Origin: Gammaproteobacteria bacterium
Lineage (GTDB): Bacteria; Pseudomonadota; Gammaproteobacteria; Steroidobacterales; Foliamicaceae
NCBI GenBank assembly: GCA_009844425.1
Contig: VYBN01000034.1
Coordinates: 1-64,000, forward strand
Direction of reading: 5' to 3'
DNA: 64,000 nt
Both the position numbers and the translations under genes were made by a program. Numbering within the stretch: position 1 is the stretch's first letter; each line of letters starts with the position of its first letter. Shown here one piece after another: positions 46,604 through 55,660 of the stretch. Below the pieces are notes generated by a model. It saw only the letters and a list, made by a program, of their open reading frames with translations. It ran no database searches and was not told where the DNA came from.

Positions 46604-49000
46604 ATGCGATATTTGACCAAACCCGTCTTTTTTCTTTGCCAGGCGACCCTTTTGTGCTCGCCGCTGATCTATGCCGAGAGCCTGCTGGCCCAGGCTGTGA
46701 TTGAGGAAGTGGTGGTTACGGCCCAGAAGCGTGAGGAATCCTTGTCGGACGTGCCTATTTCCATTACCGCACTGACGCCGGAGATTCTTGACAACGACAA
46801 CATCCAGAGTCTGGCGGACATGAGCGCCATGGCGCCGGGTCTCGTGGTTGCCCGGAACGAGGGCTTTTCCAGGGTGGTGTCGATACGCGGAATCGGCTTT
46901 GAGGCAACCCAGAACGTGGATGCCTACCCCTCGGTGGCGTTCCATATCGACGGGGTATTCATCGCCGACCCGAACGCCACGAACCTGGAGTTTATCGATG
47001 TGGACCGGATCGAGGTCATGCGCGGCCCCCAAGGCACCCTGTTCGGACAGAACTCCACCGGCGGCGCCATCAACGTAGTGAATAGAACCCCCGAGCTTGG
47101 CGAATTCAGCGGCACTGCCGATATTGCCATCGGCAACTACAGTCTGGTGCAGCCGCGCGCCGCCATTAACCTGCCCCTGGGCGAAACAGTTGCGGTAAGG
47201 GCCGCCGCAACCTACCTCACACACGACGGGTTTGCCGAAATTGTGGGCGGCGCTCAGGACATCAACGGCCAGGTGAATGATGGCTACGACCTGGACGAAG
47301 CCGACAACTTTCAATTCCAGGGCAAGCTGCTCTGGCAACCCACCGATAATTTTTCCGCCATTCTCGGCGCCACGGTCTTTTCCATTAATGATGTTGGCGA
47401 CCGCGGTCAGAGGCATGTGAACGATCCAAGCGGAGATATCAGGAAAGTCACTTCCGACGTTGCCGGCCAATACGACGCCGAAAGCTCGATTTACTCCCTT
47501 ACATTGGAATATGACGCGGGCATTGCCACCGTCAAGTCCATTACCGGCTATGTTGAATTCGATCAGGCCAACTATCTGGACAACGACAAGGGCGTGTACT
47601 TCATGGGCGCGCCGTGGTTTGCGGGCCTGGCCGCCGAGAGCCTCTCGGAGCGCGGCAGCGAAACCCTGACCCAGGAAATCAACGTCGTTTCCAATACCGG
47701 CGGCCGGCTGAACTGGGTGGTTGGAGCTTTTTATCTGGATAACGAGGGAACCACCTGGTTCGACTCCGTGCGCGACCTGAACGGCAATGGCGTTTTTGAT
47801 CAGGGAGGAACCTGGAAAGGAACGGGGCAAACGCGGGCGGAGTGCGCTCCGGACTTTGCCACTTTCACCAACGGGTTTTTCTTCGGCGAGCGCGACTTCT
47901 GCACCAATATCGCCTCAAAGCGGACTTCCTGGTCGCTGTACGGCGAGGTTAACGTTGATCTCACGGAGCGTTTGCGTCTCACCGGCGGGCTGCGCCACAC
48001 AGACGACGAGCTCGCGCTCCGTAGCGGCGGCTTCAGCGCCGCGCCGCCGGATGAACCGACCCAAAATCCGCAGGATTCCCAGCTTACGGGCAAGGCCGGG
48101 TTCGAATTCGACCTGACCGATAACCTGATGACTTACTTCGCCTGGACGCGCGGCTTCAAGCCAGCCACAGGGAACCTTACAGCGGAGGACAGTGATGAGT
48201 TCATCAACGCCGCCTCCGCGCCGGAGCAGGTGGATGCCTTTGAGGCCGGCGCCAAGGGCCAGTTCATGGACGGCCGGATGAGCCTGAACGCAGCCGCATT
48301 TTATTATGACTATAACGACATGCAGTTCCTTACAACGGGCGCCAATGCAACGTTTTCCGGGGGCGTCGGCAACCTTGATGAAGCAGAGATCATGGGCCTG
48401 GAACTGGAGCTGCAGGCCCTGCTGAGCGATAGCCTTTCGCTGGATGCCGGCCTGACCTTCCTGGATACCGAAATCACGGCAGACCAGCGGGTGCTGGATA
48501 ACAACAAAAAATGGCGGGAATGCGCCGTGCCCGCTTTCCTGAGGGGAGAAAACGTCAACTTTGGTCCCGAAGCCAATCCACGCTTCAGGGCATGCGGATC
48601 CGCCCTGGCTGAAAATATCAGAGGGAATCCGCTGCCCAAGGCGCCGGAATTCTCCGCCAACATTGCCTTGAACTACATGTTCAGCACGGCGCTGGGCGAG
48701 ATCAATTCCAGGCTTTCGTTTATACACCGGGACAGTTTCGCTTCGCGCGTATTTTCCACCAGCGATACGGACTTCCGCGGCGTTTCGCTGGACACCACCG
48801 AGGGTTACGAACTGATTAATCTGAGCGTTTACCTGAAACCCGCCAATTATGAGAACCTGACCCTGGGCCTGCTGGTGTTCAACCTCAACGACGAGGGCGC
48901 CGTCAACTCACGCTGGAGCAACAACTTCGGCACCGCCCAGACCAGCGAGGAGTTCGTGCGGCCGAGGCAGATTATCGGGCGTGTCTCGTACAGCTTCTGA
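46604..49000 (+). CDS. TonB-dependent outer-membrane receptor
   Basis: 798 residues with a signal-like N-terminus (MRYLTKPVFFLCQATLLCSP). The TonB box and plug start IEEVVVTAQKREESLSDVPISI. Plug motifs include VSIRGIGFEATQNVD and RIEVMRGPQGTLFGQNSTGGAINV. A 22-strand-type barrel ends GRVSYSF with a C-terminal Phe. The family imports large scarce substrates (iron chelates, vitamin B12, glycans, other organics); this subgroup is abundant in marine and sphingomonad-like genomes. Promoter region 46486-46603. Placed between a dehydrogenase operon and an SDR, so an organic substrate is likelier than iron. Confidence 0.92.
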   Translation: MRYLTKPVFFLCQATLLCSPLIYAESLLAQAVIEEVVVTAQKREESLSDVPISITALTPEILDNDNIQSLADMSAMAPGLVVARNEGFSRVVSIRGIGFEATQNVDAYPSVAFHIDGVFIADPNATNLEFIDVDRIEVMRGPQGTLFGQNSTGGAINVVNRTPELGEFSGTADIAIGNYSLVQPRAAINLPLGETVAVRAAATYLTHDGFAEIVGGAQDINGQVNDGYDLDEADNFQFQGKLLWQPTDNFSAILGATVFSINDVGDRGQRHVNDPSGDIRKVTSDVAGQYDAESSIYSLTLEYDAGIATVKSITGYVEFDQANYLDNDKGVYFMGAPWFAGLAAESLSERGSETLTQEINVVSNTGGRLNWVVGAFYLDNEGTTWFDSVRDLNGNGVFDQGGTWKGTGQTRAECAPDFATFTNGFFFGERDFCTNIASKRTSWSLYGEVNVDLTERLRLTGGLRHTDDELALRSGGFSAAPPDEPTQNPQDSQLTGKAGFEFDLTDNLMTYFAWTRGFKPATGNLTAEDSDEFINAASAPEQVDAFEAGAKGQFMDGRMSLNAAAFYYDYNDMQFLTTGANATFSGGVGNLDEAEIMGLELELQALLSDSLSLDAGLTFLDTEITADQRVLDNNKKWRECAVPAFLRGENVNFGPEANPRFRACGSALAENIRGNPLPKAPEFSANIALNYMFSTALGEINSRLSFIHRDSFASRVFSTSDTDFRGVSLDTTEGYELINLSVYLKPANYENLTLGLLVFNLNDEGAVNSRWSNNFGTAQTSEEFVRPRQIIGRVSYSF

Positions 49001-49026
49001 CCCGCGCCGCAACAGTCTCCGCCGGC

Positions 49027-49803
49027 ATGAGCCTGCAAGGAAAAACCGCCCTGGTGACCGGGGCGGCGCAAGGCATCGGCGCGGCCATTGCCTCGCGGCT
49101 GGCGCAGGACGGGGCCGCGGTTGCGGTGATCGACATCAATGCGAAAAAAGCCGAGGAAGTGGCCGCCGCCCTGCGGGCAACCGGAATCCGCTCATTGTCG
49201 GCGGCTATTGACGTTACTGACCATGAGAGCATCGCCGATGGCCTTGACGGGATCGCCGGAGAATTGGGCGCGCCGCAGATCCTGGTGAATAACGCCGGCA
49301 TCTATAAGAGCACGGCGCTGCTGGACGCCTCGTCCGAATCATGGGATATCAGCCTGGATGTGATGTTGAAAGGGGTGCTGCTGATGTCCCAGGCGGCAGC
49401 GCCCCACATGATCCGGGCGGGCTGGGGCCGGATCATCAATCTGGGCTCGATGATGAGCAGCGTGGCTTACGGCGAAGACCTTGCCTATTGCACAGCCAAG
49501 TCGGGCGTGCTGGGCCTGACCCGGTCGCTGGCCGCCGAATTGGCGAAGCACAACATTTGCGTAAACGCCATTTGCCCGGGAAGCATACTCACTACCATGC
49601 TGGAAAAGGTCGGCCGCGCGGTCGAACGGCGCGACGGGTTGGAAAAGGAATCATGGCTGCAGAAACGGACCGGCGAAATCCCCCTCGGCCGACTGGGCGC
49701 GCCGGAAGACATAGCCAATGCCGTTAGTTTTTTCTGCAGCGAGGACTCAAGTTACGTCACCGGGCAGTCCCTGCACGTGAACGGCGGCATCTACCAGTCC
49801 TGA
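49027..49803 (+). CDS. Short-chain dehydrogenase/reductase
   Basis: 258 residues. TGAAQGIGAAIA is the dinucleotide motif with DIN following the second strand (NAD preference likely), NNAGIYKS the NNAG motif, and the catalytic set is Ser in NLGSMMSSVAYG with YCTAK. VTGQSLHVNGG is the C-terminal substrate-loop end. Starts 26 nt after the TonB receptor and is likely cotranscribed. Oxidises or reduces an alcohol/carbonyl; substrate unknown. Confidence 0.9.
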   Translation: MSLQGKTALVTGAAQGIGAAIASRLAQDGAAVAVIDINAKKAEEVAAALRATGIRSLSAAIDVTDHESIADGLDGIAGELGAPQILVNNAGIYKSTALLDASSESWDISLDVMLKGVLLMSQAAAPHMIRAGWGRIINLGSMMSSVAYGEDLAYCTAKSGVLGLTRSLAAELAKHNICVNAICPGSILTTMLEKVGRAVERRDGLEKESWLQKRTGEIPLGRLGAPEDIANAVSFFCSEDSSYVTGQSLHVNGGIYQS

Positions 49804-49865
49804 CCCCCCGCCTCGCCAGAAAATACCCGGCTTTGCCCGCTGGCAAGATTCATTCCGGCTTGCGT

Positions 49866-51443
49866 TCATTCCCTGGTGAAGTAAGGGGCGAGGTAGAGCA
49901 CGATCGCCATCGCCACGTAGCCGGTGGTCCACTTGGTCCAGACCGGCGCAGGCAGCGTTAGCTGCCCGATCACGTCGCCTGTTGTCAATGTGTAGGTGTG
50001 TGTAAAACCGATCAGCGACAGCAAAACCCCCACCAGACACCAGTTCGCGGCAACCGTGAACCGCCGCTCAATCGCATAATAGGCAATGCCCGCGAGAATC
50101 ATGCATGTGTATATGAATCCCTGACCGAGCGCGAACATTCCATCCGCGTAAAATGTGCGAATCGCTACAAAGCTGTCAATAAAACCCTGGTTGTACAGAT
50201 TGACGCCGGTGGCGACTTCGGCAGCCGACATGGCGTGCTTGACCGCCAGGCCCACGTAGCCGGCAATGGCGGGCGTAAGGCCCAGAACTACAGCCGGAAT
50301 ATGGCGCTTTTCGGCGACCTGGAAATTCTGGGCGCATACCACCATGCCGATCCAGATCAGGATGGGCATCAGCGCTTCAATGGGGATCAGGTAGGCGAAC
50401 AGGCTCAAGGTTCCAGTGCAGCACACCAGTGTCCAGACGACGGCGTTGAGGGTCGAGTAGCCGGCCCGGGCGCCGATCTTCTTGTAGCCCGGGTGGCCGA
50501 GAAAGATGGAGGTGGGAAAAGGCGAGCCGAAAAAGGCGGCGCCCAGGCTGCCGGCGCCGTTGGCCAGCAGCAGCGGCCTGGGTTTGTAGGAATCGCCCGC
50601 CGCTGCTGCAGCTTCTATGTTCTGCAGGGAACCGATCAGGAATATGAAACCGAACGGAATCACTACAGGCAGAAATTCCACGATGAATTCCAGCGACGAG
50701 AACACCCGCATAACCTCCAGGCTGGGCAGATGCAGCCCCACATGCTCGAGGGTGAAGTCGGTGGAAGGCACCACCGAAGGCAGCCCCAGCCAATACAGCA
50801 TCCAGGCCATCAGGCTGCCGCCGGCGAGGATCAGCAAGCCGCCCGGCACGCCGCCTTTGGCCCTGGCGCCACCAAAGTAGAAGATCAGCGCCAGCGCTAG
50901 CGAGGTGAATCCGATCAGCGGATAGGCAAAGGTCCGAAAAACATAATCCATGCTGATGAAAGCGAGGCCGGTGCCGGCCACCGCAACCAGCATCACCGCC
51001 CTGGGCGTGACCTTGCGGATATGGTGCGCCACGAACGAACCCAAAAACTCGATGCTGCCGGACACCATGCAGGCCAAAAGACCGGTGTGCCACGCAATCA
51101 CATCGGCTGTTTCCTTGCTCATGCCCATGGAGATAGCCTTTTGCTGGGTCGGGAACATCACCAGGAACACATAAACCACCACGGTGATGGTGCTGGTGCC
51201 GTAAGGAATGGCGCACACATCATCGCGATTTTCCCGCCTGGCCAGCTTGATAGCCTGCCAAGCGTAAAAACCGTTGCCGATAATCAGGCCAATGGCCGAA
51301 GCCGGCAGGATGCGGTAGAAAAAAAGCTCCTCGGAAAAGCCCAGAAAATTCAGGCACAGCGTGTTCATCAGGATGAATGCCAGCAGCGCGTCCAGCCCGA
51401 AGGCAAAAAAGCCCTCCCAGTCCCCTTTAACGAAAAACTTCAT
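49866..51443 (-). CDS. NCS2-like (xanthine/uracil/AzgA-type) permease
   Basis: 525 residues from ATG 51443. About 13 hydrophobic segments are seen. FGSPFPTSIFLGHPGYKKIGARAGYS and AIPYGTSTITVVVYVF resemble the substrate-binding loops of nucleobase permeases. Last gene of the catabolic operon. The most economical reading is import of a small heterocycle or similar nitrogenous compound that the preceding enzymes hydrolyse; this is inference from context. Confidence 0.72.
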   Translation of the reverse strand: MKFFVKGDWEGFFAFGLDALLAFILMNTLCLNFLGFSEELFFYRILPASAIGLIIGNGFYAWQAIKLARRENRDDVCAIPYGTSTITVVVYVFLVMFPTQQKAISMGMSKETADVIAWHTGLLACMVSGSIEFLGSFVAHHIRKVTPRAVMLVAVAGTGLAFISMDYVFRTFAYPLIGFTSLALALIFYFGGARAKGGVPGGLLILAGGSLMAWMLYWLGLPSVVPSTDFTLEHVGLHLPSLEVMRVFSSLEFIVEFLPVVIPFGFIFLIGSLQNIEAAAAAGDSYKPRPLLLANGAGSLGAAFFGSPFPTSIFLGHPGYKKIGARAGYSTLNAVVWTLVCCTGTLSLFAYLIPIEALMPILIWIGMVVCAQNFQVAEKRHIPAVVLGLTPAIAGYVGLAVKHAMSAAEVATGVNLYNQGFIDSFVAIRTFYADGMFALGQGFIYTCMILAGIAYYAIERRFTVAANWCLVGVLLSLIGFTHTYTLTTGDVIGQLTLPAPVWTKWTTGYVAMAIVLYLAPYFTRE

Positions 51444-51477
51444 TGGTTCGTTTTCCGGATCATGTGTCTGCGCCAGT

Positions 51478-52458
51478 TCATGTTTCAAACAGTTCCAGCT
51501 CGTTGCCATCGGGGTCCAGCACGTATATCGCCTTGCCGTAGGGTCCGGGGCCGAGTTCTCCCCGGGGGAATGCCGCGCCTTTCTTCTTCAGCTTCTCGTA
51601 CAAGGCCTCGACGTTTCTGACCTCGAACGCCAGATGGTCCACCTGCCTCAGGTCGCCGGGGCCGCCGGCGGTAATTCCCAGCCCTTCCATGGTGGCGATA
51701 AACGGCCGGCCGTCCGGCAGCGGCGCGGGGTCCGCGCGCCGGGTGAAGCCCAGGGTGCCGAGATAGAAATCCGTTGACCTTTCCAAGTCGCTTACCATCA
51801 GCAGCAGATGGTGCAAACCGACTGGGCGCGGCTGCTGTTGCCGTTCCAGCCAGTTCCTGAAATCGACGGAATCGCAGGTTATCGCGAGGTACTGGCGCCA
51901 TACCTCTTTCGCGCTTTCCTCCCACTTCGGGTCAACGCCCGAGATGCAGTCCTCGATCGCCACCACGTCGTAATCCCTGAGATAGGCTTCGCGGATCGTG
52001 GTTTCCACACAGGCATTGGCAGTCAGGCCGGTGATGAACAATGCCTCCACGCCCAGTTGCTCCAGCATCACCTCCAGGCGGGTTTCATAGAACGCGCCGA
52101 AACGGTGCTTGCGTATGACGTGGGCGGGTTCTCTGACCAGATCCTTCAGCTCATCGACAATTTCCGCGTCCCAGGTGCCCGCCAGGGCTGACACGCCCTT
52201 TCTTTTCGACGTGTGCGAAGGCAGGCGTTTACGGCTGCGCCTGCGATCTTTCTCGAAATGCTCCTGCACAGTCCACAACACGGGCATCCCCGCCTCGTGG
52301 CAGCGTTTTATAACATCGCGCAACGGCTCAATCACGGCCCCCAGGCGATCCGTATCCAGGCCGGACTGGCCCAGGGTGCCATCCTTGTGGCAAAACGCAT
52401 TCTGCAGATCAATGACCAGCAGCGCGGATTTTTGCAGATCAAGGCGATCAAGCGTCAT
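51478..52458 (-). CDS. Cysteine hydrolase (isochorismatase fold) fused to a VOC domain
   Basis: 326 residues. Domain 1 (~1-205) is an isochorismatase-like amidase: Asp in LLVIDLQNAF, Lys in VIRKHRFGAF and Cys in GLTANACVETTIREA form the usual triad. Domain 2 (~213-326) is a VOC module with His in VGLHHLLLMVSD, His in QVDHLAFEV and Glu in GNELELFE. The hydrolase fold includes N-carbamoylsarcosine amidase, biuret hydrolase, maleamate amidase and RutB. The fusion suggests two successive steps, or VOC-mediated substrate binding. Start overlaps the tautomerase stop by 4 nt. Confidence 0.88.
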   Translation of the reverse strand: MTLDRLDLQKSALLVIDLQNAFCHKDGTLGQSGLDTDRLGAVIEPLRDVIKRCHEAGMPVLWTVQEHFEKDRRRSRKRLPSHTSKRKGVSALAGTWDAEIVDELKDLVREPAHVIRKHRFGAFYETRLEVMLEQLGVEALFITGLTANACVETTIREAYLRDYDVVAIEDCISGVDPKWEESAKEVWRQYLAITCDSVDFRNWLERQQQPRPVGLHHLLLMVSDLERSTDFYLGTLGFTRRADPAPLPDGRPFIATMEGLGITAGGPGDLRQVDHLAFEVRNVEALYEKLKKKGAAFPRGELGPGPYGKAIYVLDPDGNELELFET

Positions 52459-52655
52459 GGCGATTTATCCTCCCTGTCCACGCCCAGCACCCCGGCGCGC
52501 GCCCAGTCCTGCAATTCGTATTCCTGGAATATAACGTGCAGGCCATCCGGCTTTGCGTTGGCATGCTCAACCATCGCGTCGGTAATGGCCTTCGCCAATT
52601 TGCGCTTCTGAGCCGTGGTGCGGCCTTTCCACATTTGCACGGTAACTACCGGCAT
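52455..52655 (-). CDS. 4-oxalocrotonate tautomerase family protein
   Basis: 66 residues beginning M-PVVTVQMWKGRTTAQKRKLAKAITDAMVEH. After Met removal, Pro1 would be the catalytic base of this family; Arg and Lys in GRTTAQKRK fit the pattern. Length matches 4-OT subunits, which form hexamers. In this operon it would isomerise an unsaturated acid or enol intermediate. ATGA overlap with the hydrolase-VOC gene downstream. Confidence 0.85.
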   Translation of the reverse strand: MPVVTVQMWKGRTTAQKRKLAKAITDAMVEHANAKPDGLHVIFQEYELQDWARAGVLGVDREDKSP

Positions 52656-52669
52656 GGTCTTACCTCCAT

Positions 52670-54109
52670 TCAGTTGCCGCCATCGTACAGCGTAGTTGAT
52701 ATTGGAACATCCGCGCGGTGAAGCCCTGCCCGCTTGACTGCGGCGGCGGCCAGTTGGCGCGCCTTGCGCCTGAGATGCGGTTCATCGACATTCGCCACCT
52801 GCCCATTGGCGTAGCGGGCAACGCCATCCACCCAGGTTTCCTCGATGCTTGCAGTCGAGGCGGAAAACACCAGCGCCTGCATAGGGTCGTGGAACGGCGT
52901 CCACTCCACATGGTCGAGGTCGAAGAGGACAAAATCCGCCTTCTTGCCCACCTCCAGCGAGCCGATTTCGTCGTCCCACATCAAGGCTTTGGCGCCTTCG
53001 ATGGTGGCGGCACGCAAGGCCTGGCGGACCGTGAACGCATCCGGCTTGAGGCGCGCGTCCTTGAACATGCCGGCGGCCATGAACATCTGCCGCATCATGT
53101 TCATGTTGCCGGCGGCGGACACGCCGTCGGTCCCCAGGCCCACGGTGACACCCGCCTCAACGAGCTCGGGATACTTGCCTATGGCGGTAGCGCCCTTGCC
53201 CAGCTTGAACGAGGAGGAAGGGCAAAAGGCCACCTTGGTTTCGTAGCCCGCAAGCGTTTGCACTTCGTCGCCGCTGACCGCGGCGCCATGGGCAATGACA
53301 AGATTGCGGCCCAGCCCGCCCGCCTGCTCTATGCGGGTGATCGGCCACACGCCGTGCTTGCGTTCGCAAACCCTGGCCTCTTCGATACTGGTCGCCAGGT
53401 GGTAGGTGGTGCCCACTCCCAGGCGCTCCGCCAGTTTGCGGGCGCCAACATGGAGCTCCAGCGTGCATGGCTCCTTGCCCTCGATGTTCACCCAGCAACG
53501 CACCCGCCCATCCAGGCCGCCATGCCAGGTTTCGACGCACTGCTGAAGCGTTGCCAGCGCCGTCTTCGCGTTGGGAAAGAAATGATGCGCCATCATTTCC
53601 TCAGACCAGCCCCGGGGCGCGGTTTCCGGCGGATTGTCTGCCGCGTGACGACCGGTGATGCCGCGTATGCCGGTTTTCTCCATGGCCCTGACAGTGATGC
53701 CCGGGTCGTACTGCGAACCCATGTCCAGAAAGCAGGTGGTGCCGCAGCGAAGCATCTCGGTAATGCCCAGCAGCGCGCCCCAGTACTCGTCTTCCGCGCT
53801 GATGTGGGCATAAAACGGCTTCGCCCAGTGAAAGACCCAGGCGCGGGTGTTGAGATTGTCGGGAAACACCGCCCGCGACAGGGTTTCGGACAAATGCACG
53901 TGGGAGTCTATGAAGCCGGGGCAAATCCCCTTAAGCGAACCGTCCCTGATAAGGTCGAAGCTATCGCGATCATGCCTTTGCGAGATTTCAGCCGCCGGCC
54001 CCAAGTCGATAATTCTGTCATCTTCTATCACCATTGCCGCGTCCCGCAGTACGGTGTCGTCCTTATCGACCGTCAGGATGAAGTCCAGATTTTCGATCAG
54101 AATCTTCAA
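52670..54109 (-). CDS. Metal-dependent amidohydrolase (TRZ/ATZ/cytosine-deaminase group)
   Basis: 479 residues. Metal motifs are HVHLSET (HxH), H in YHLATSIEEA, H in VIAHGAAVSGDE and D in GLGTDGVSAAGN, so the set of a mononuclear aminohydrolase is complete. The C-terminal strand GSLEVGKKADFVLFDLD is standard. It deaminates or dechlorinates cyclic nitrogen compounds (guanine, triazines, creatinine-like and hydroxyatrazine-type substrates are known in the group). 17 nt after the M24 gene. Substrate unresolved. Confidence 0.88.
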   Translation of the reverse strand: MKILIENLDFILTVDKDDTVLRDAAMVIEDDRIIDLGPAAEISQRHDRDSFDLIRDGSLKGICPGFIDSHVHLSETLSRAVFPDNLNTRAWVFHWAKPFYAHISAEDEYWGALLGITEMLRCGTTCFLDMGSQYDPGITVRAMEKTGIRGITGRHAADNPPETAPRGWSEEMMAHHFFPNAKTALATLQQCVETWHGGLDGRVRCWVNIEGKEPCTLELHVGARKLAERLGVGTTYHLATSIEEARVCERKHGVWPITRIEQAGGLGRNLVIAHGAAVSGDEVQTLAGYETKVAFCPSSSFKLGKGATAIGKYPELVEAGVTVGLGTDGVSAAGNMNMMRQMFMAAGMFKDARLKPDAFTVRQALRAATIEGAKALMWDDEIGSLEVGKKADFVLFDLDHVEWTPFHDPMQALVFSASTASIEETWVDGVARYANGQVANVDEPHLRRKARQLAAAAVKRAGLHRADVPISTTLYDGGN

Positions 54110-54126
54110 GTCGCGGTTCAGGCCAA

Positions 54127-55242
54127 TCAGCTTATTTTCAGCAAGGCATCGGTGCCGGTCACATCCGACAGCAGTTCCGAGCCAGTTTCGGTCACCAGCA
54201 CGATGTCCTTGTTCTGCATCCCAAAGCCATATCCCGTGTCATAAACCAAAGGCTCAATGCCCAGCACCATTCCCGCCTCCAGCGGCACATCCGAATACAT
54301 GCCCAGATAAGGCTCTTCGTGCAGGTGCAGGCCGATGCCGTGACCAATAAATTTGATTGGCGGCAGGCCCAGCTTGCCGAGATGCCCGATGAAGGCATCG
54401 TAAATCGCTTTGGAGCTGGCGCCGGGCCTGATCATATCCAGCACCAGATATTTGCATTCCACCAGGTTTTGCCAGATTTCCTCGGCGCGGGCAGGCGGAT
54501 GCCGCACGTATGCCGTCCGGCACACCCCGGCGTGATACCCGTTGATGACGGAAAATATCTCCAACCGGCAAATGTCCTGATCCTCAAGCCGCCGCATTGT
54601 CGGGCCCACATTCGGGAACACGCTGCGCGGCCCGGTGGCCACGATCATCAGCTTGAAGTCGTCGGCGCCCAGGCTGTAGATGTTGCGGGTCAGCCCTGCG
54701 GCTATGTCCATTTCCGTGCTGCCAGCCCCAACGCTATCCAGGGCGTTGCGGATGGATTCATCGGCAAGGCGCGATAAACGCCGCATCAGTTCGATTTCCG
54801 ATGCCGACTTTATCTGCCGCAAACGGGCGAGAAGGCTCTCAGCGGGCAGGAATCGGGCGCCGGGCAGCGCCCGGGTCAGGCTTTCGTGATCGCAAGCAGG
54901 CAGATAGTCCATCTCCGTGCCTATGGCTGCGCGCTCAAGCCCCATTTCCTTCAGCAAATCCGCGAGCACCTGCATGGGGTTGTCGGTAAATTCACCCCAC
55001 ACGCGCACCTTCGCGGCATCAACGCTGTTCTTTACCGTGCTTTCCTCCATATCCACCGCAAGAAACCGGTATCCGCCATCCGCCGTAACCACCACCGCCG
55101 CATGCCGCCAACGCATCAGGGACTGGGAAGGCACCGCAAAACCCGCAAGGTAAGCAAAGTTCTCCGGCGACAGGCAAACGACAGCGTCCAGGCCGCGCTC
55201 AGCCATGGCCGCAATCAGCCGCCGCATCATTTCATCGCGCAT
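54127..55242 (-). CDS. M24 (pita-bread) family protein, creatinase-like, metal ligands replaced
   Basis: 371 residues with the two-domain creatinase/aminopeptidase P layout. N-terminal RLIAAMAERGLDAVVCLSPENFAYLAGF, C-terminal FIGHGIGLHLHEEP and GMVLGIEPLVY are conserved. The Asp ligands of metallopeptidases (DxG...GYxxDxTRT) read LEIFSVINGYHAGVCRT, so one is Glu and the other Gly. That resembles non-metal creatinase or ectoine-hydrolase-type relatives. The usual His before them (PH) is Asn in VFPNVGP. It is therefore unlikely to be an ordinary peptidase; a C-N hydrolase on a small substrate fits the operon. First gene of the minus-strand unit. An ATG at 55230 is an alternative start. Confidence 0.8.
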   Translation of the reverse strand: MRDEMMRRLIAAMAERGLDAVVCLSPENFAYLAGFAVPSQSLMRWRHAAVVVTADGGYRFLAVDMEESTVKNSVDAAKVRVWGEFTDNPMQVLADLLKEMGLERAAIGTEMDYLPACDHESLTRALPGARFLPAESLLARLRQIKSASEIELMRRLSRLADESIRNALDSVGAGSTEMDIAAGLTRNIYSLGADDFKLMIVATGPRSVFPNVGPTMRRLEDQDICRLEIFSVINGYHAGVCRTAYVRHPPARAEEIWQNLVECKYLVLDMIRPGASSKAIYDAFIGHLGKLGLPPIKFIGHGIGLHLHEEPYLGMYSDVPLEAGMVLGIEPLVYDTGYGFGMQNKDIVLVTETGSELLSDVTGTDALLKIS

Positions 55243-55339
55243 GTCACGCCCCGTTTGCCCATGGATTGCGCTCCCGGCCCGCTACCGGGCGGGCAGATAC
55301 TACATCAACCCGGATTGACTTTGAGGCAGGCCTTGATGT

Positions 55340-55360
55340 GTGTACCGTAACGCGGTACAC
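55340..55360. promoter_or_regulatory. Palindromic operator at the higBA start
   Basis: GTGTACCG and CGGTACAC form a perfect 8-bp inverted repeat with a 5-nt spacer (TAACG). It lies at the 5' end of the higB frame and overlaps the only GTG that could start the 101-residue form. Such palindromes are typical HigA-type autorepression sites. Confidence 0.6.
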
Positions 55361-55645
55361 TCAATTGCGATTCGGCGATTCAAGAACCGTGGACTCAAGC
55401 GGCTTTACGAGAGAGGAGATACCAGCAAAGTGCGCACAGACAACGCTCGGCGAATTGCACTCGCCCTGGCAGATTTGGATAGCGCCAACAAACCCGCGGA
55501 CCTCGACCTGCCGGGCTACCGGCTGCACCGACTGAGGGGCAGCTTGAAGGACTATTGGAGTATTGCAATCTCCAGGAATTGGCGAATCACGTTCCGAGTC
55601 GAACAAGGCGATGTTTACGACGTTGACTTGGTCGATTACCACTAA
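55340..55645 (+). CDS. higB: HigB-like (RelE/ParE superfamily) toxin
   Basis: Up to 101 residues. FKNRGLKRLYERGDTSKVRTDN, ADLDLPGYRLHRLRGSLKDYWSIAI and SRNWRITFRVEQGDVYDVDLVDYH match HigB mRNA interferases from end to end. Homologues begin at the residue equivalent to IRRFKNRG, eight to ten codons after the GTG at 55340. That region offers only ATT codons (55364, 55370), so either the GTG or a rare ATT is used. HigB cleaves mRNA on translating ribosomes. Followed 15 nt later by higA, the toxin-first order of HigBA. Confidence 0.85.
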   Translation: MYRNAVHSIAIRRFKNRGLKRLYERGDTSKVRTDNARRIALALADLDSANKPADLDLPGYRLHRLRGSLKDYWSIAISRNWRITFRVEQGDVYDVDLVDYH

Positions 55646-55660
55646 GAAAAGGCAAGAACG

